This document shows, piece after piece, positions 1-6,157 of a DNA stretch of 6,528 nt. The stretch's first letter is position 1. Every line of letters starts with the position of its first letter. The notes under the pieces are model-generated. The model saw only the letters and a list, made by a program, of their open reading frames with translations. It was not told where the DNA came from and did not search any database. Source of the stretch: Selenomonadaceae bacterium (GTDB taxonomy: Bacteria > Bacillota > Negativicutes > Selenomonadales > Selenomonadaceae); assembly GCA_017390245.1 (NCBI GenBank), contig JAFPCE010000041.1:1-6528 (forward strand), in the 5' to 3' direction. The translations under genes and the position numbers were made by a program.

Positions 1-166
1 GAAGAGCTATGATGAATTGCTGCGGTCTGATGTTCCAGTTAAACTGGTACTTATCGCTGAGGAACAAACCCAGCTTCTGGCTGCTTGATTATATTGATTA
101 TAGCAAGCCTAGACGTAAGCAATATCCTGCCTGGAGGAATTTACACACAATTTAGGACTTGACTAT
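1..166. mobile_element. Probable end of an IS256-like insertion sequence (partial)
   Basis: Bases 140-166 contain TTTACACACAATTTAGGACT followed by TGACTA. This resembles the terminal repeats of IS256-family elements, which read TTTTACACAATT...GGACTTTATC at the outer end (recalled, not searched). The element would extend left out of the window, with its outer edge near 166. A TGC-TATAAT box on the minus strand just inside the end (95-103) could instead be the promoter of a leftward transposase. The other end and any target duplication are outside the window, so this is a family-level guess. Confidence 0.4.
2..88 (+). CDS. 3' end of an unrecognised coding region (partial)
   Basis: The frame is open from the window edge to TGA at 86-88 and gives 28 residues ending in AEEQTQLLAA. 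The peptide is charged and helical-looking, with ordinary codons, so it could be the C-terminus of a real protein. A second frame (3-155, ending WRNLHTI) is also open across the same bases and runs into the IS-end-like sequence at 140-166, so the true frame is uncertain. Its position next to that end suggests the tail of a transposase, but I do not see the usual IS256-family C-terminal motif. No function is assigned. Confidence 0.3.
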   Translation, partial: KSYDELLRSDVPVKLVLIAEEQTQLLAA

Positions 167-170
167 AAGT

Positions 171-190
171 GCAGAGGGTCTTCGTTTTTT
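171..190 (+). terminator. Orphan 3' arm of an intrinsic terminator
   Basis: GCAGAGGGTCTTC followed by a T run at 185-190 matches 12 of 13 bases of the descending arm of the complete terminator at 3300-3342 (GCAGAGGGCCTTC). No good complementary ascending arm is seen upstream; instead there is the IS256-like end. The simplest reading is that a transposon insertion or deletion removed the left half of the hairpin. It would therefore terminate poorly. Confidence 0.3.
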
Positions 191-212
191 ATGAGCTGTG
201 AAAAATTTTCTA

Positions 213-241
213 TCGATGTACAAGGCTTTTATTGATATAAT
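213..241 (+). promoter_or_regulatory. Extended -10 promoter of the AAA-ATPase gene
   Basis: A perfect TATAAT lies at 236-241 with TG one base upstream (233-234), making an extended -10. The -35 is weak (TCGATG at 213-218, three of six consensus bases) at 17 bp spacing, as is usual when an extended -10 is present. Transcription would start near 248, about 30 bases before the chosen start codon. Confidence 0.6.
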
Positions 242-261
242 GTAAAAAAGGAATGAAAATA

Positions 262-270
262 AGGGAGGTG
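262..270 (+). promoter_or_regulatory. Ribosome binding site that fixes the ATPase start
   Basis: AGGGAGGTG lies with its GGAGG core 8 bases before ATG 277. An upstream in-frame ATG at 253 would place this site inside the coding sequence and has no comparable site of its own. The start at 277 is therefore preferred. Confidence 0.75.
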
Positions 271-276
271 ATTTTC

Positions 277-1860
277 ATGGGGGATTATCTGAATCCAAGT
301 AATCGATTATTTCAAATGAGCATAAGGTCAAAAATTTACATTGATAAAACAGAATTAATTGCATTCACCAATGAGCTTATGGATACCTCAGGCAGGTTTA
401 TGTGTATTAGTCGTCCACGGCGTTTTGGCAAGACTATGGCCATGAATATGCTGGCGGCTTATTACAGTAGAGGCTGCGACTCTGCAGAGCTTTTTGCTCA
501 GTGTAAGATAGCAAAGAAAACATTGTATGAGGAGCATTTGAATCAGCATAATGTTATACGCATTAATATTCAGGAGTTTCTGGGGAAGGATCATACTGTA
601 GATGGTTTGCTGAAGACGCTATGTCAGTATACATCCAGGGAAATCTTTAGGGAATATCCTGATGTGGATTATGCTGATAAGGATGATTTTTTCCAGGTTA
701 TGAAGGATGTATATAATCATACTGGAGTGTCTTTTATTATCTTAATTGATGAATGGGATTGTCTGTTTAGGGAGTATCGCCAAGATAAGGATTCCCAGAA
801 TAAGTATCTGGATTTTTTGCGGAACTGGCTGAAGGATCAGGAGTATATTGGCCTTGTATATATGACAGGCATTTTACCAATAAAGAAGTATGGAACTCAT
901 TCTGCTCTGAATATGTTTACTGAGTATTCCATGACAGATCCAGGTGAGTCAGCACCATTCTTTGGCTTTACCAAGGAGGAGGTTCAGGAGCTATGCACTG
1001 AATATGATGGTGATTATGAGGAACTTAAGGAGTGGTACGATGGCTACGAGATTTCTTATGTAAAAAATAAAATAAGACAGTGTTATTCCATATACAATCC
1101 TAAATCATTATCTACGGCCTTGCTGCGAGGAGAATGCAAGACCTATTGGAACCGTACTGAAACCTATGAGTCATTGATGGAGTACATTCAGCTGAATATG
1201 GATGGACTGCAGGATGCTGTGGTAGCCATGATGGCAGGGGAACATGTACCAGTGAATACAGAGAAATTTACCAATGATATGGTAACATTTCGTAGCCGGG
1301 ATGATGTATTGACACTATTGGTTCATTTAGGTTATTTGAACTATAACGGTACTGAAGGCACTGTATCCATACCAAATCGAGAAGTGCGGATAGAGTATGT
1401 CAATGCTGTAGAAGACAGCTGGTCAGAGGTGGCAAAAGTTATTCATACATCTAAGAAGCTGGTACAGGCTTTGTGGGATGGTGACGAGGCATCTGTAGCT
1501 GCTGGTGTTGATGCAGCCCATGAGGATATATCTATTCTGCAGTATAATGATGAAAATTCTTTAAGCTGCACCATTGGCATGGCTTTCTTTAGTGCAGTGG
1601 ACTATTACAATATGGTGCGGGAAATGCCAGCAGGGCGGGGCTTTGCAGATATTGTATTTTTGCCGCTGCCAAGTCATGTAGATAAGCCAGCTATACTTAT
1701 AGAGCTGAAGTGGGACCAGGATGCAGACACTGCCATCCGCCAGATACATGAAAAACGCTATTCTGGAGTATTAAAGGGATATGATGGCAATATCCTGCTG
1801 GCTGGTATCAGCTACGACAAAGGAACAAAAAAGCATAGCTGTATCATAGAGAAATATTGA
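277..1860 (+). CDS. AAA-ATPase-like / PD-(D/E)XK nuclease superfamily protein (AAA-ATPase_like + DUF1703)
   Basis: This 527-residue cytoplasmic protein is typical of the family of predicted ATPases carrying a C-terminal restriction-like nuclease fold (Pfam AAA-ATPase_like, PF09820, with PF08011/DUF1703). Seen in the sequence: a Walker A-type motif RPRRFGKT at residues 46-53, Walker B FIILIDEWD at 153-161, a long helical middle, and a nuclease core with RGFADIVF (Asp near 458), then ILIELKW (Glu-x-Lys at 476-478), then QIHEKRY at 489-495. All expected catalytic residues are present and the length is normal, so the gene looks intact. The family is widespread and often multicopy in gut and rumen anaerobes. 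Its role is not established; mobile-element or defence functions are proposed by context only. It has its own promoter and terminator, so it is likely monocistronic. Family call is firm; biochemical activity is inferred. Confidence 0.92.
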   Translation: MGDYLNPSNRLFQMSIRSKIYIDKTELIAFTNELMDTSGRFMCISRPRRFGKTMAMNMLAAYYSRGCDSAELFAQCKIAKKTLYEEHLNQHNVIRINIQEFLGKDHTVDGLLKTLCQYTSREIFREYPDVDYADKDDFFQVMKDVYNHTGVSFIILIDEWDCLFREYRQDKDSQNKYLDFLRNWLKDQEYIGLVYMTGILPIKKYGTHSALNMFTEYSMTDPGESAPFFGFTKEEVQELCTEYDGDYEELKEWYDGYEISYVKNKIRQCYSIYNPKSLSTALLRGECKTYWNRTETYESLMEYIQLNMDGLQDAVVAMMAGEHVPVNTEKFTNDMVTFRSRDDVLTLLVHLGYLNYNGTEGTVSIPNREVRIEYVNAVEDSWSEVAKVIHTSKKLVQALWDGDEASVAAGVDAAHEDISILQYNDENSLSCTIGMAFFSAVDYYNMVREMPAGRGFADIVFLPLPSHVDKPAILIELKWDQDADTAIRQIHEKRYSGVLKGYDGNILLAGISYDKGTKKHSCIIEKY

Positions 1861-1870
1861 ATTTTGGTAA

Positions 1871-1903
1871 GGCCTGTTATGTAAACATAGCAGGTCTTTT
1901 TTT
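1871..1903 (+). terminator. Intrinsic terminator of the ATPase gene
   Basis: GGCCTGTTATG pairs with CATAGCAGGTC around a TAAA loop, giving an 11-bp stem with two G-T pairs. Seven T follow directly. It starts 10 bases after the stop codon and separates this gene from the next unit. Confidence 0.9.
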
Positions 1904-2001
1904 ATGCTTATTTACTAATAAAGTGTGGCGGCCTCTAGTTTGTCAAAAACGCAGCAGGCAAAACCATAAAAACTACTGTTGAAGTACTTGGGGCGGTGGG
2001 C

Positions 2002-2040
2002 GGGAATAGATAATTTTAAACTGGTAGTTGCTATATTCCC
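2002..2040. repeat. Short inverted repeat upstream of the second promoter
   Basis: GGGAATA at 2002-2008 is repeated inverted as TATTCCC at 2034-2040, separated by 25 bases. The right arm overlaps the likely -35 region, so it could be an operator or a structured site, though 7-bp arms can arise by chance. The rest of the 219-base gap (1904-2122) holds a G-rich stretch near 1990-2004 and no coding sequence that I can support. Confidence 0.25.
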
Positions 2041-2063
2041 TGCTGATTTTGCAGTATTATAAT
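2036..2063 (+). promoter_or_regulatory. Probable promoter of the frameshifted gene
   Basis: TATAAT at 2058-2063 matches the -10 consensus exactly. The best -35 is TTCCCT at 2036-2041 (16-bp spacing), which is weak. The predicted transcript starts near 2070, leaving a leader of about 50 bases before ATG 2123. Confidence 0.5.
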
Positions 2064-2122
2064 ATGTAAGAAAAGCCAGATGGTAAATAGCTTTTTATCT
2101 AGCAACGAAAGGACTGTTGTAC

Positions 2123-2485
2123 ATGAGTAGCATGTTGAATGAAGCAATTAATGAAAAGCATAATGAGGGAGCTATGGTAAACGCCTTAGCTGGCATGCCT
2201 ATTAAGGAGGTAAGACAGAAGCTGCGGGAAATGACTTCTAAGGCCAAGTGGCAGGAGGTTATGACCTTCTTTGGGCTGGAGCAGCTGGACCAGACCATCC
2301 TGGAGGCAAAGCTGGGTGACTGGCGTGGTGACGTGTCCGTAGCTGCCAGCCATTGGGCTAGTGACGTGTCCAGGGATTTAAAGAAACTCAATCCCAAGAA
2401 ACAGCCAGAGCAGGTAAAGGCAAAGCTTTGTACGAAAAGGAAACTGACGAGAACAAGCGCCAGCGCTGGCACAATAACTATGTGA
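2123..2485 (+). CDS. N-terminal fragment of the frameshifted gene
   Basis: As read without any shift this gives 120 residues. Residues 1-101 look natural (MSSMLNEAINEKHNEG through NPKKQPEQVKAK), with helical segments and a WQEVMTFFGLEQLDQTILEAKLGDW region. The last ~19 residues (CTKRKLTRTSASAGTITM) are low-complexity and basic, which is typical of an out-of-frame tail. It may still be translated as a short product. No domain is recognised. Confidence 0.5.
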   Translation: MSSMLNEAINEKHNEGAMVNALAGMPIKEVRQKLREMTSKAKWQEVMTFFGLEQLDQTILEAKLGDWRGDVSVAASHWASDVSRDLKKLNPKKQPEQVKAKLCTKRKLTRTSASAGTITM

Positions 2486-3249
2486 AAGCACATTTCCTCT
2501 GGGTGAAGCTTTTTAATGAAGAGTATATGGATATGTTTGGCAGCTATAAGAGAACTGCTTTTGTGGATAAGGCTGTTCCAATCAAAGCTTTTCCTAGAAG
2601 CTATCGCAGCAGACTTATTTTGGACCTCAAGGTAGTAGGCCAGATGGAGGCTATGCTGAACAAGGTTTGCCAGGAAATGGGCATACCAGTACCATTGACT
2701 GAGGAAAGCCTGGAGTTCGTGGCCCGGATGGAAGACCCTATTATCAACCCTATCCATCTGATATACCGCTATGCTAAGGTATACTGGCTTATGAACCGCT
2801 GCTATGCTTCTGATTTATACAAGATAAATGACTTGCGCCAGCAGCATCCGGATATGGTGGCAGGAAGACAGGCTGAGTATGAGAAAAAAGCCATTACATA
2901 TTGCCAGTGGACGCTGGATATCCGCCATAAGCGGAAAAACCATGGCATACCTGATGCCTATGGCAATGTCTATGAGCTGATCTTACTTAGTGAGATGCTG
3001 TATTATAGCTGTGATAACTGGCTGAGTGAACTGGTACGGCTGGCAGAGGATGGCAGATATCGTGAGCCAAGGCTTCAGTACTATCTGGCCCTGGCCTTAA
3101 TTGAGCCATATCATGAAACTGCAGAGCAAATGCCAGAAGGAGATATGCAGCGGGCTAAAAAGCTGTTGCAGGAACTGCTGCAGGGCAGAGATAAAAGCAT
3201 GCAGAGAAAAGCACGGCAGGTACTGCAGGAAATGCATTGGGATAAATAA
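2428..3249 (+). CDS. C-terminal fragment of the frameshifted gene
   Basis: This is the longer open part, about 273 residues from TTG 2428, rich in Trp, Tyr, Leu and charged residues. No ribosome binding site precedes TTG 2428, and its frame is open upstream only to about 2365, so independent initiation is unlikely. Visible features are aromatic helices (HFLWVKLFNEEYMDMF, YRYAKVYWLMNRCY, YELILLSEMLYYSC) and a C-terminal TPR-like region. It has no Cys/His metal motif and no nucleotide-binding motif. Function unknown. Confidence 0.55.
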   Translation: MYEKETDENKRQRWHNNYVKAHFLWVKLFNEEYMDMFGSYKRTAFVDKAVPIKAFPRSYRSRLILDLKVVGQMEAMLNKVCQEMGIPVPLTEESLEFVARMEDPIINPIHLIYRYAKVYWLMNRCYASDLYKINDLRQQHPDMVAGRQAEYEKKAITYCQWTLDIRHKRKNHGIPDAYGNVYELILLSEMLYYSCDNWLSELVRLAEDGRYREPRLQYYLALALIEPYHETAEQMPEGDMQRAKKLLQELLQGRDKSMQRKARQVLQEMHWDK

Positions 3250-3299
3250 AGCGTATTCTCGGCTGATATACTAGACAAAGAGACTGGATTAATTATACA

Positions 3300-3342
3300 G
3301 AAGGCCTTTTGCATAAGCTATGCAGAGGGCCTTCTTCTTTTT
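3300..3342 (+). terminator. Strong intrinsic terminator after the frameshifted gene
   Basis: GAAGGCCTTTTGCATA (3300-3315) pairs with TATGCAGAGGGCCTTC (3319-3334) around an AGC loop: a 16-bp stem with two T-G pairs, followed by TTCTTTTT. The same descending-arm sequence recurs at 171-190 as an orphan. Confidence 0.9.
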
Positions 3343-3381
3343 GCTTGCAGTCGTTGTATTTTTCTCTAGCTTTGAGACATC

Positions 3382-3519
3382 ATGAATGAGCAGAAAAAGC
3401 AGGATATTGGCATCAGATGCAGAATACCTAATACATTAAGGAATCATAAAAATGCTCCAGAGCTTATTGCCTGGAAAAGTCTGGGCTCATGGCTAAGAAT
3501 AAATGGGGCACGTTATTAA
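3382..3519 (+). CDS. Possible 45-residue small ORF
   Basis: ATG 3382 to TAA 3517-3519 gives MNEQKKQDIGIRCRIPNTLR... ending LRINGARY. It fills the otherwise gene-free interval between the terminator and the next gene. There is no convincing ribosome binding site or promoter, and the peptide matches nothing I recognise. It may be chance or a gene remnant. Its stop is 29 bases before the next start, so co-transcription with the PLD-like gene is possible. Confidence 0.2.
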   Translation: MNEQKKQDIGIRCRIPNTLRNHKNAPELIAWKSLGSWLRINGARY

Positions 3520-3548
3520 ATTTTCTATAAGATGGCGGGGTGTGATGT

Positions 3549-4793
3549 ATGGGATCCTTTACTAAAGGTGTAACTCAGTTGTTGCGTGGTGCTGCTAATA
3601 AGTATGACAAGGTATTAAATGATGCTGGTGGCTATGAAGGTATTGCAGAAAAGGTCCAGTCTAATGGCAAGAGGGTGGCTGGCCTGACTGCAGAGGCACT
3701 GGGAAAGGCTGCAGGTGTGACAACCGAGTCTATAGGGAAGGCTGTTCGTACCATAGATGAGGCTGCCAGGGATAAGGGGGCTGATGTATATGTAGCGGAG
3801 CTGGGCAGGACTATTAACAGCAAGACTGCTTATTTGCGCTGCCGCAGGTGTGGCCAGCTTACTCCCCTGACTAAGGAGTTTTTCGGGCATCTCATCGGTG
3901 GTGCCACTATTGGCATGGGCATGTATGCCTGGCTGGCATTTATTTTTGCTGGGACAGGGTTTGCCCTGGCGATATGCGTCGCTATTATGATAGGCGGTGC
4001 GGCTATTATGTCATATTCCAAGGAAATCATCCGGTGGATTAGCAGCAGGTATGATTGTGAGCAGTGCGGACAGAATGACTGGGAAATTATCAATGGTGAT
4101 GCACTGATTAAAGACGCTGAGATGTCCTCTGTTAAAGATAGCATGGCTGGCATGATAGAGGAAATGAAGCAAAAATATCAAGCTGAGCTAGAGCGGCAGA
4201 ATACCCTGCATCAGCAGGAAAAGGATAAATTAAAGGCACAGTACGAAGCTGAGCGGCAGAAGCTGATGAGCATGTATGGCAACGATATTCGCCAGAAAGA
4301 ATCTTATGCTAAAAATACACCTTGTGATGTAAACGACCTGAGGGAGCTCTTCTGGAAGTCACTGCAGACCTGCACCACGGAGTTTGATGTGTACGTGCCG
4401 TTTCTGGGATATGTATTTAAAAATCGTTTGCTAAATGATGTGGTGGCAGCTCTGAAGCGTGGTGTTATCATCAAAATCAGATGCGGCTTAACAGATGATG
4501 CCAGGGAAGAAGAAAAGCTCAGACAGGTTATTCAGGAATTTTGCAGCCATATACCAGTCAATTTATGTCAGAATTTGCATTTTAAGCTGGATGATTCCCA
4601 TGCCAAGCTTGTTATTGTAGATGAGGAGTGCTATATACTGTCCAGCATGAATTTTCTCAGCTATACTGGGGAGGACTTTGTCAGCAAGGATGGCATCCGG
4701 GAGAAATGGGATGAGCTGGGAGAACTGTCAGTGAATAAAACCAACCTGCTGTATTACAGGCAGAGGTACTTTGCCTTTGAAAACCAGGTTTGA
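3549..4793 (+). CDS. Membrane-anchored single-HKD phospholipase-D-like protein with split CxxC/CxxC zinc knuckle
   Basis: The 414-residue product has a clear modular order. Residues 1-95 are a soluble Ala/Gly-rich helical region with no signal peptide. CRRC at 98-101 and CEQC at 170-173 flank a hydrophobic Gly-rich stretch (about 113-156) long enough for two membrane helices. Both knuckles would then lie on the same, probably cytoplasmic, face and could bind one zinc. A charged coiled coil spans about 200-250 (EEMKQKYQAELERQNTLHQQ). The C-terminal domain (265-375) carries HAKLVIVD (His351, Lys353, Asp358) followed by SSMN at 365-368, the HxK(x)4D plus Ser/Asn signature of the PLD superfamily. 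Only one HKD is present, so a dimer would be needed for a full active site, as in Nuc-type enzymes. Nuclease or lipid hydrolase activity cannot be told apart. ATG 3549 has GGCGGGG at 3534-3540 upstream. No clear promoter is seen. Confidence 0.85.
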   Translation: MGSFTKGVTQLLRGAANKYDKVLNDAGGYEGIAEKVQSNGKRVAGLTAEALGKAAGVTTESIGKAVRTIDEAARDKGADVYVAELGRTINSKTAYLRCRRCGQLTPLTKEFFGHLIGGATIGMGMYAWLAFIFAGTGFALAICVAIMIGGAAIMSYSKEIIRWISSRYDCEQCGQNDWEIINGDALIKDAEMSSVKDSMAGMIEEMKQKYQAELERQNTLHQQEKDKLKAQYEAERQKLMSMYGNDIRQKESYAKNTPCDVNDLRELFWKSLQTCTTEFDVYVPFLGYVFKNRLLNDVVAALKRGVIIKIRCGLTDDAREEEKLRQVIQEFCSHIPVNLCQNLHFKLDDSHAKLVIVDEECYILSSMNFLSYTGEDFVSKDGIREKWDELGELSVNKTNLLYYRQRYFAFENQV

Positions 4794-4810
4794 GAAAGGC
4801 TAAGCAACGA

Positions 4811-4832
4811 TGCTGTCAATAATGGTTGGCAC
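4811..4832 (+). repeat. IS3-element terminal inverted repeat, orfB side
   Basis: Reads TGCTGTC, AATAATGG, then TTGGCAC going inward. It matches the other end in the outer TGnTGT and the inner GTTGGCAC, with a one-base gap and a few mismatches between. Similarity continues inward (CTCAAAGAT at about 4839-4847). Confidence 0.7.
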
Positions 4833-4855
4833 ATATATCTCAAAGATATTTGTAG

Positions 4856-5764
4856 CTACGCTGCATCCCTTAAAGCATCATAGTATTGTTTACGTTTAAC
4901 AGCAGGTGGAAGTCCTCCATTAGCAGAACAGATTCTTCTGTTATTCCAATAGCTAATGAAGTATCTCCAGATAAGAATCTTTACTTCCTCGACAGTCATT
5001 TCCTCTGTGTTATATCTGCCATATAGGAGTTCAGATTTCATTCTGGCCCACATGCTTTCGCAACGGGCATTATCATGGCATCTTCCACCGTCACTGTTCA
5101 TGCTTTGAAGGATTTTGTATTTATTAAGCTCTTTTCGATAGAGTTCACTTGTGTACTGTGTTCCTCTATCACTGTGGATAATACAGCCCTTAAGTTCGGG
5201 ATATGCTATCATTGCATTCCTTACTGTCTGAACGCATAAAGGAGCCTTCATATTAGTGTCCATTGCCAATCCAAGGACTGATAAATCATAGCAATCAAAG
5301 ATTGCTGATGTATAAAGCTTACCGTCTTTACATTTGATTTCAGTTATATCTGTTACAGCCTTAATTAAAGGCTTATCTGATCTGAAGTCTCTCTTAAGTA
5401 AATCATCAGATTTACGTGCATTGCGGTCTGCTTTAGTGATACCATTAGGTTTACGCTTAGGCTTATGACTAAGGCCGATTTCTTCCATTACACGGTATAC
5501 TGTACGTTCACTGGGAATGTTTATTCCTTTAGGATTCTTAAGCTTAAGAGCCTGGAACATACGTACACGACCATAAGTATCATTGCATTCATCTGCGGAA
5601 TTGATTTTCTTCATTTCCTCAGCCAATGCCTCATACTTCCATGGTTTATCCTTATTCTTGAGGTATTTACGGAAGCCTTCACGGCTAACCTTAAGCATAT
5701 GGCAATAGAAGCTTATTTCGCCCTTAATCTGGCCGTCATCTGTCTTTATGGCAATGAACTTCAT
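4856..5764 (-). CDS. IS3-family transposase OrfB (DDE catalytic domain, rve)
   Basis: The 302-residue frame contains an N-terminal HTH-like part (MLKVSREGFRKYL), the HTH_21-type YGRVRMF...PSERTVYRVMEEIGL segment, and the retroviral-integrase-like core. Catalytic residues are Asp139 in TDIT, Asp199 in HSDRG, and Glu236 in NARCESMWARMKSE, the classic IS3 triad. The C-terminus has YWNNRRICSANGGLPPAVK, close to the conserved YN..R.H..LG..P pattern. ATG 5764 overlaps the orfA stop as ATGA, so translational coupling could yield OrfB alone. In IS3 elements the active transposase is normally the OrfAB fusion made by -1 frameshifting. Full length and undamaged. Confidence 0.93.
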   Translation of the reverse strand: MKFIAIKTDDGQIKGEISFYCHMLKVSREGFRKYLKNKDKPWKYEALAEEMKKINSADECNDTYGRVRMFQALKLKNPKGINIPSERTVYRVMEEIGLSHKPKRKPNGITKADRNARKSDDLLKRDFRSDKPLIKAVTDITEIKCKDGKLYTSAIFDCYDLSVLGLAMDTNMKAPLCVQTVRNAMIAYPELKGCIIHSDRGTQYTSELYRKELNKYKILQSMNSDGGRCHDNARCESMWARMKSELLYGRYNTEEMTVEEVKILIWRYFISYWNNRRICSANGGLPPAVKRKQYYDALRDAA

Positions 5765-6105
5765 TCTGACGTTTTTTGAGACTTCAGACGGCTCGCTGCG
5801 AAAAAAGCGCTAGCTTCTTCAAGAAAGGCATTTTCTTTCTTGATACGATTGATTTCTTTTTCCTGCTCCTTTACTTTTTTGCGGAGCATTATGAGTTCTT
5901 CGTTTAGAGTAAGTGCATTATCTGGTGTATGTGCACCAGCACCTATATCTAAGCGACCATCTCTAACAGCATAAATCCAGCCATGAAGGGTATTAGGTGA
6001 TATACCTAATTCATCAGCTGCTTTTTTGCAAGAGCCCATTTCTTGGGCGAGTTTTACTGCCTGAACCTTATACTCAGGATCATAACTACGTTGATTGTGT
6101 GCCAT
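5761..6105 (-). CDS. IS3-family transposase OrfA (HTH DNA-binding, leucine zipper)
   Basis: The 114-residue protein starts MAHNQRSYDPEYK. ATG 6105 is chosen because AAGGAGG lies 8 bases upstream; an in-frame ATG at 6141 has no such site. Residues ~10-50 form an HTH_Tnp_1 (transposase_8) domain (VQAVKLAQEMGSCKKAADEL, then GISPNTLHGW). Residues ~70-100 form a leucine-zipper-like coiled coil (LNEELIMLRKKVKEQEKEIN) used for multimerisation. It binds the element's ends and regulates transposition. The ASAFF near residue 98-102 is the frameshift site; the terminal 12 residues (AASRLKSQKTSE) are found only in unshifted OrfA. Confidence 0.92.
   Translation of the reverse strand: MAHNQRSYDPEYKVQAVKLAQEMGSCKKAADELGISPNTLHGWIYAVRDGRLDIGAGAHTPDNALTLNEELIMLRKKVKEQEKEINRIKKENAFLEEASAFFAASRLKSQKTSE
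5800..5806 (-). other. Programmed -1 frameshift heptamer T TTT TTC (OrfAB fusion)
   Basis: In the orfA frame the codons are GCT TTT TTC, so the heptamer has the exact X XXY YYZ phase. After a -1 slip the orfB frame is open for 12 codons (RSEPSEVSKNVR) up to Met1 of OrfB. This gives a predicted 416-residue OrfAB transposase: 102 + 12 + 302. No strong downstream hairpin was noted. Confidence 0.75.
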
Positions 6106-6130
6106 TGTTAGCGCCTCCTTGTTCCTCTTT

Positions 6131-6136
6131 ATTATA
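6131..6136 (-). promoter_or_regulatory. Possible -10 box for the IS3 transposase operon
   Basis: TATAAT on the minus strand, about 25 bases before orfA ATG 6105. The only -35-like TTGGCA (in the terminal repeat) is 22 bp away, which is too far for a normal promoter. This is a weak promoter or one that depends on junction formation. Confidence 0.35.
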
Positions 6137-6157
6137 TACATAATCTTTGAGGATAGG

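Larger units (their letters stand above)
2123..3249 (+). pseudogene. Unrecognised ~375-codon gene interrupted by a -1 frame change
   Basis: Two adjacent open frames make one sensible protein if the frame moves back one base between about 2377 and 2430. A likely ancestral join is ...EQVKAK then ALYEKETDENKR, obtained by restoring one G within AAAGCTTT near 2425. The start is ATG 2123, with AAAGGA at 2108-2113 nine bases upstream. The predicted protein is soluble and strongly helical, without signal peptide or membrane segment. Its C-terminal 60 residues (LQYYLALALIEPYHETAEQM...AKKLLQELLQG) resemble TPR-like helical pairs. I do not recognise the family. The break could be mutation, sequencing error or programmed recoding: a T TTA AAG heptamer lies in phase at 2377-2383. 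Codon use favours a lesion near 2425. The unit ends at a strong terminator. Confidence 0.65.

Noticed and set aside
253..276. Upstream ATG 253 as the start of the ATPase gene
   Set aside because: The Shine-Dalgarno sequence at 262-270 would be inside the gene and is ideally placed for ATG 277.
2095..2757. Long 220-codon open frame on the minus strand across the frame break
   Set aside because: It lies opposite the unknown gene, has no ribosome binding site, and its product (Ser/Phe/Leu/His-rich) looks like a reverse-strand shadow. The plus strand has a promoter, RBS and terminator.
3526..3531. TATAAG as the -10 box for the PLD-like gene
   Set aside because: Transcription would start near 3538, inside the ribosome binding site, and no -35 is present.
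5771..5777. A6C heptamer near the end of orfA as the frameshift site
   Set aside because: The orfA codons there are CAA AAA ACG, so AAAAAAC is out of the required phase. The T TTT TTC heptamer at 5806-5800 is in phase.
5465..5779. Plus-strand open frame of about 104 codons inside the IS3 element
   Set aside because: It is antisense to the well-supported OrfB and has no translation signals.
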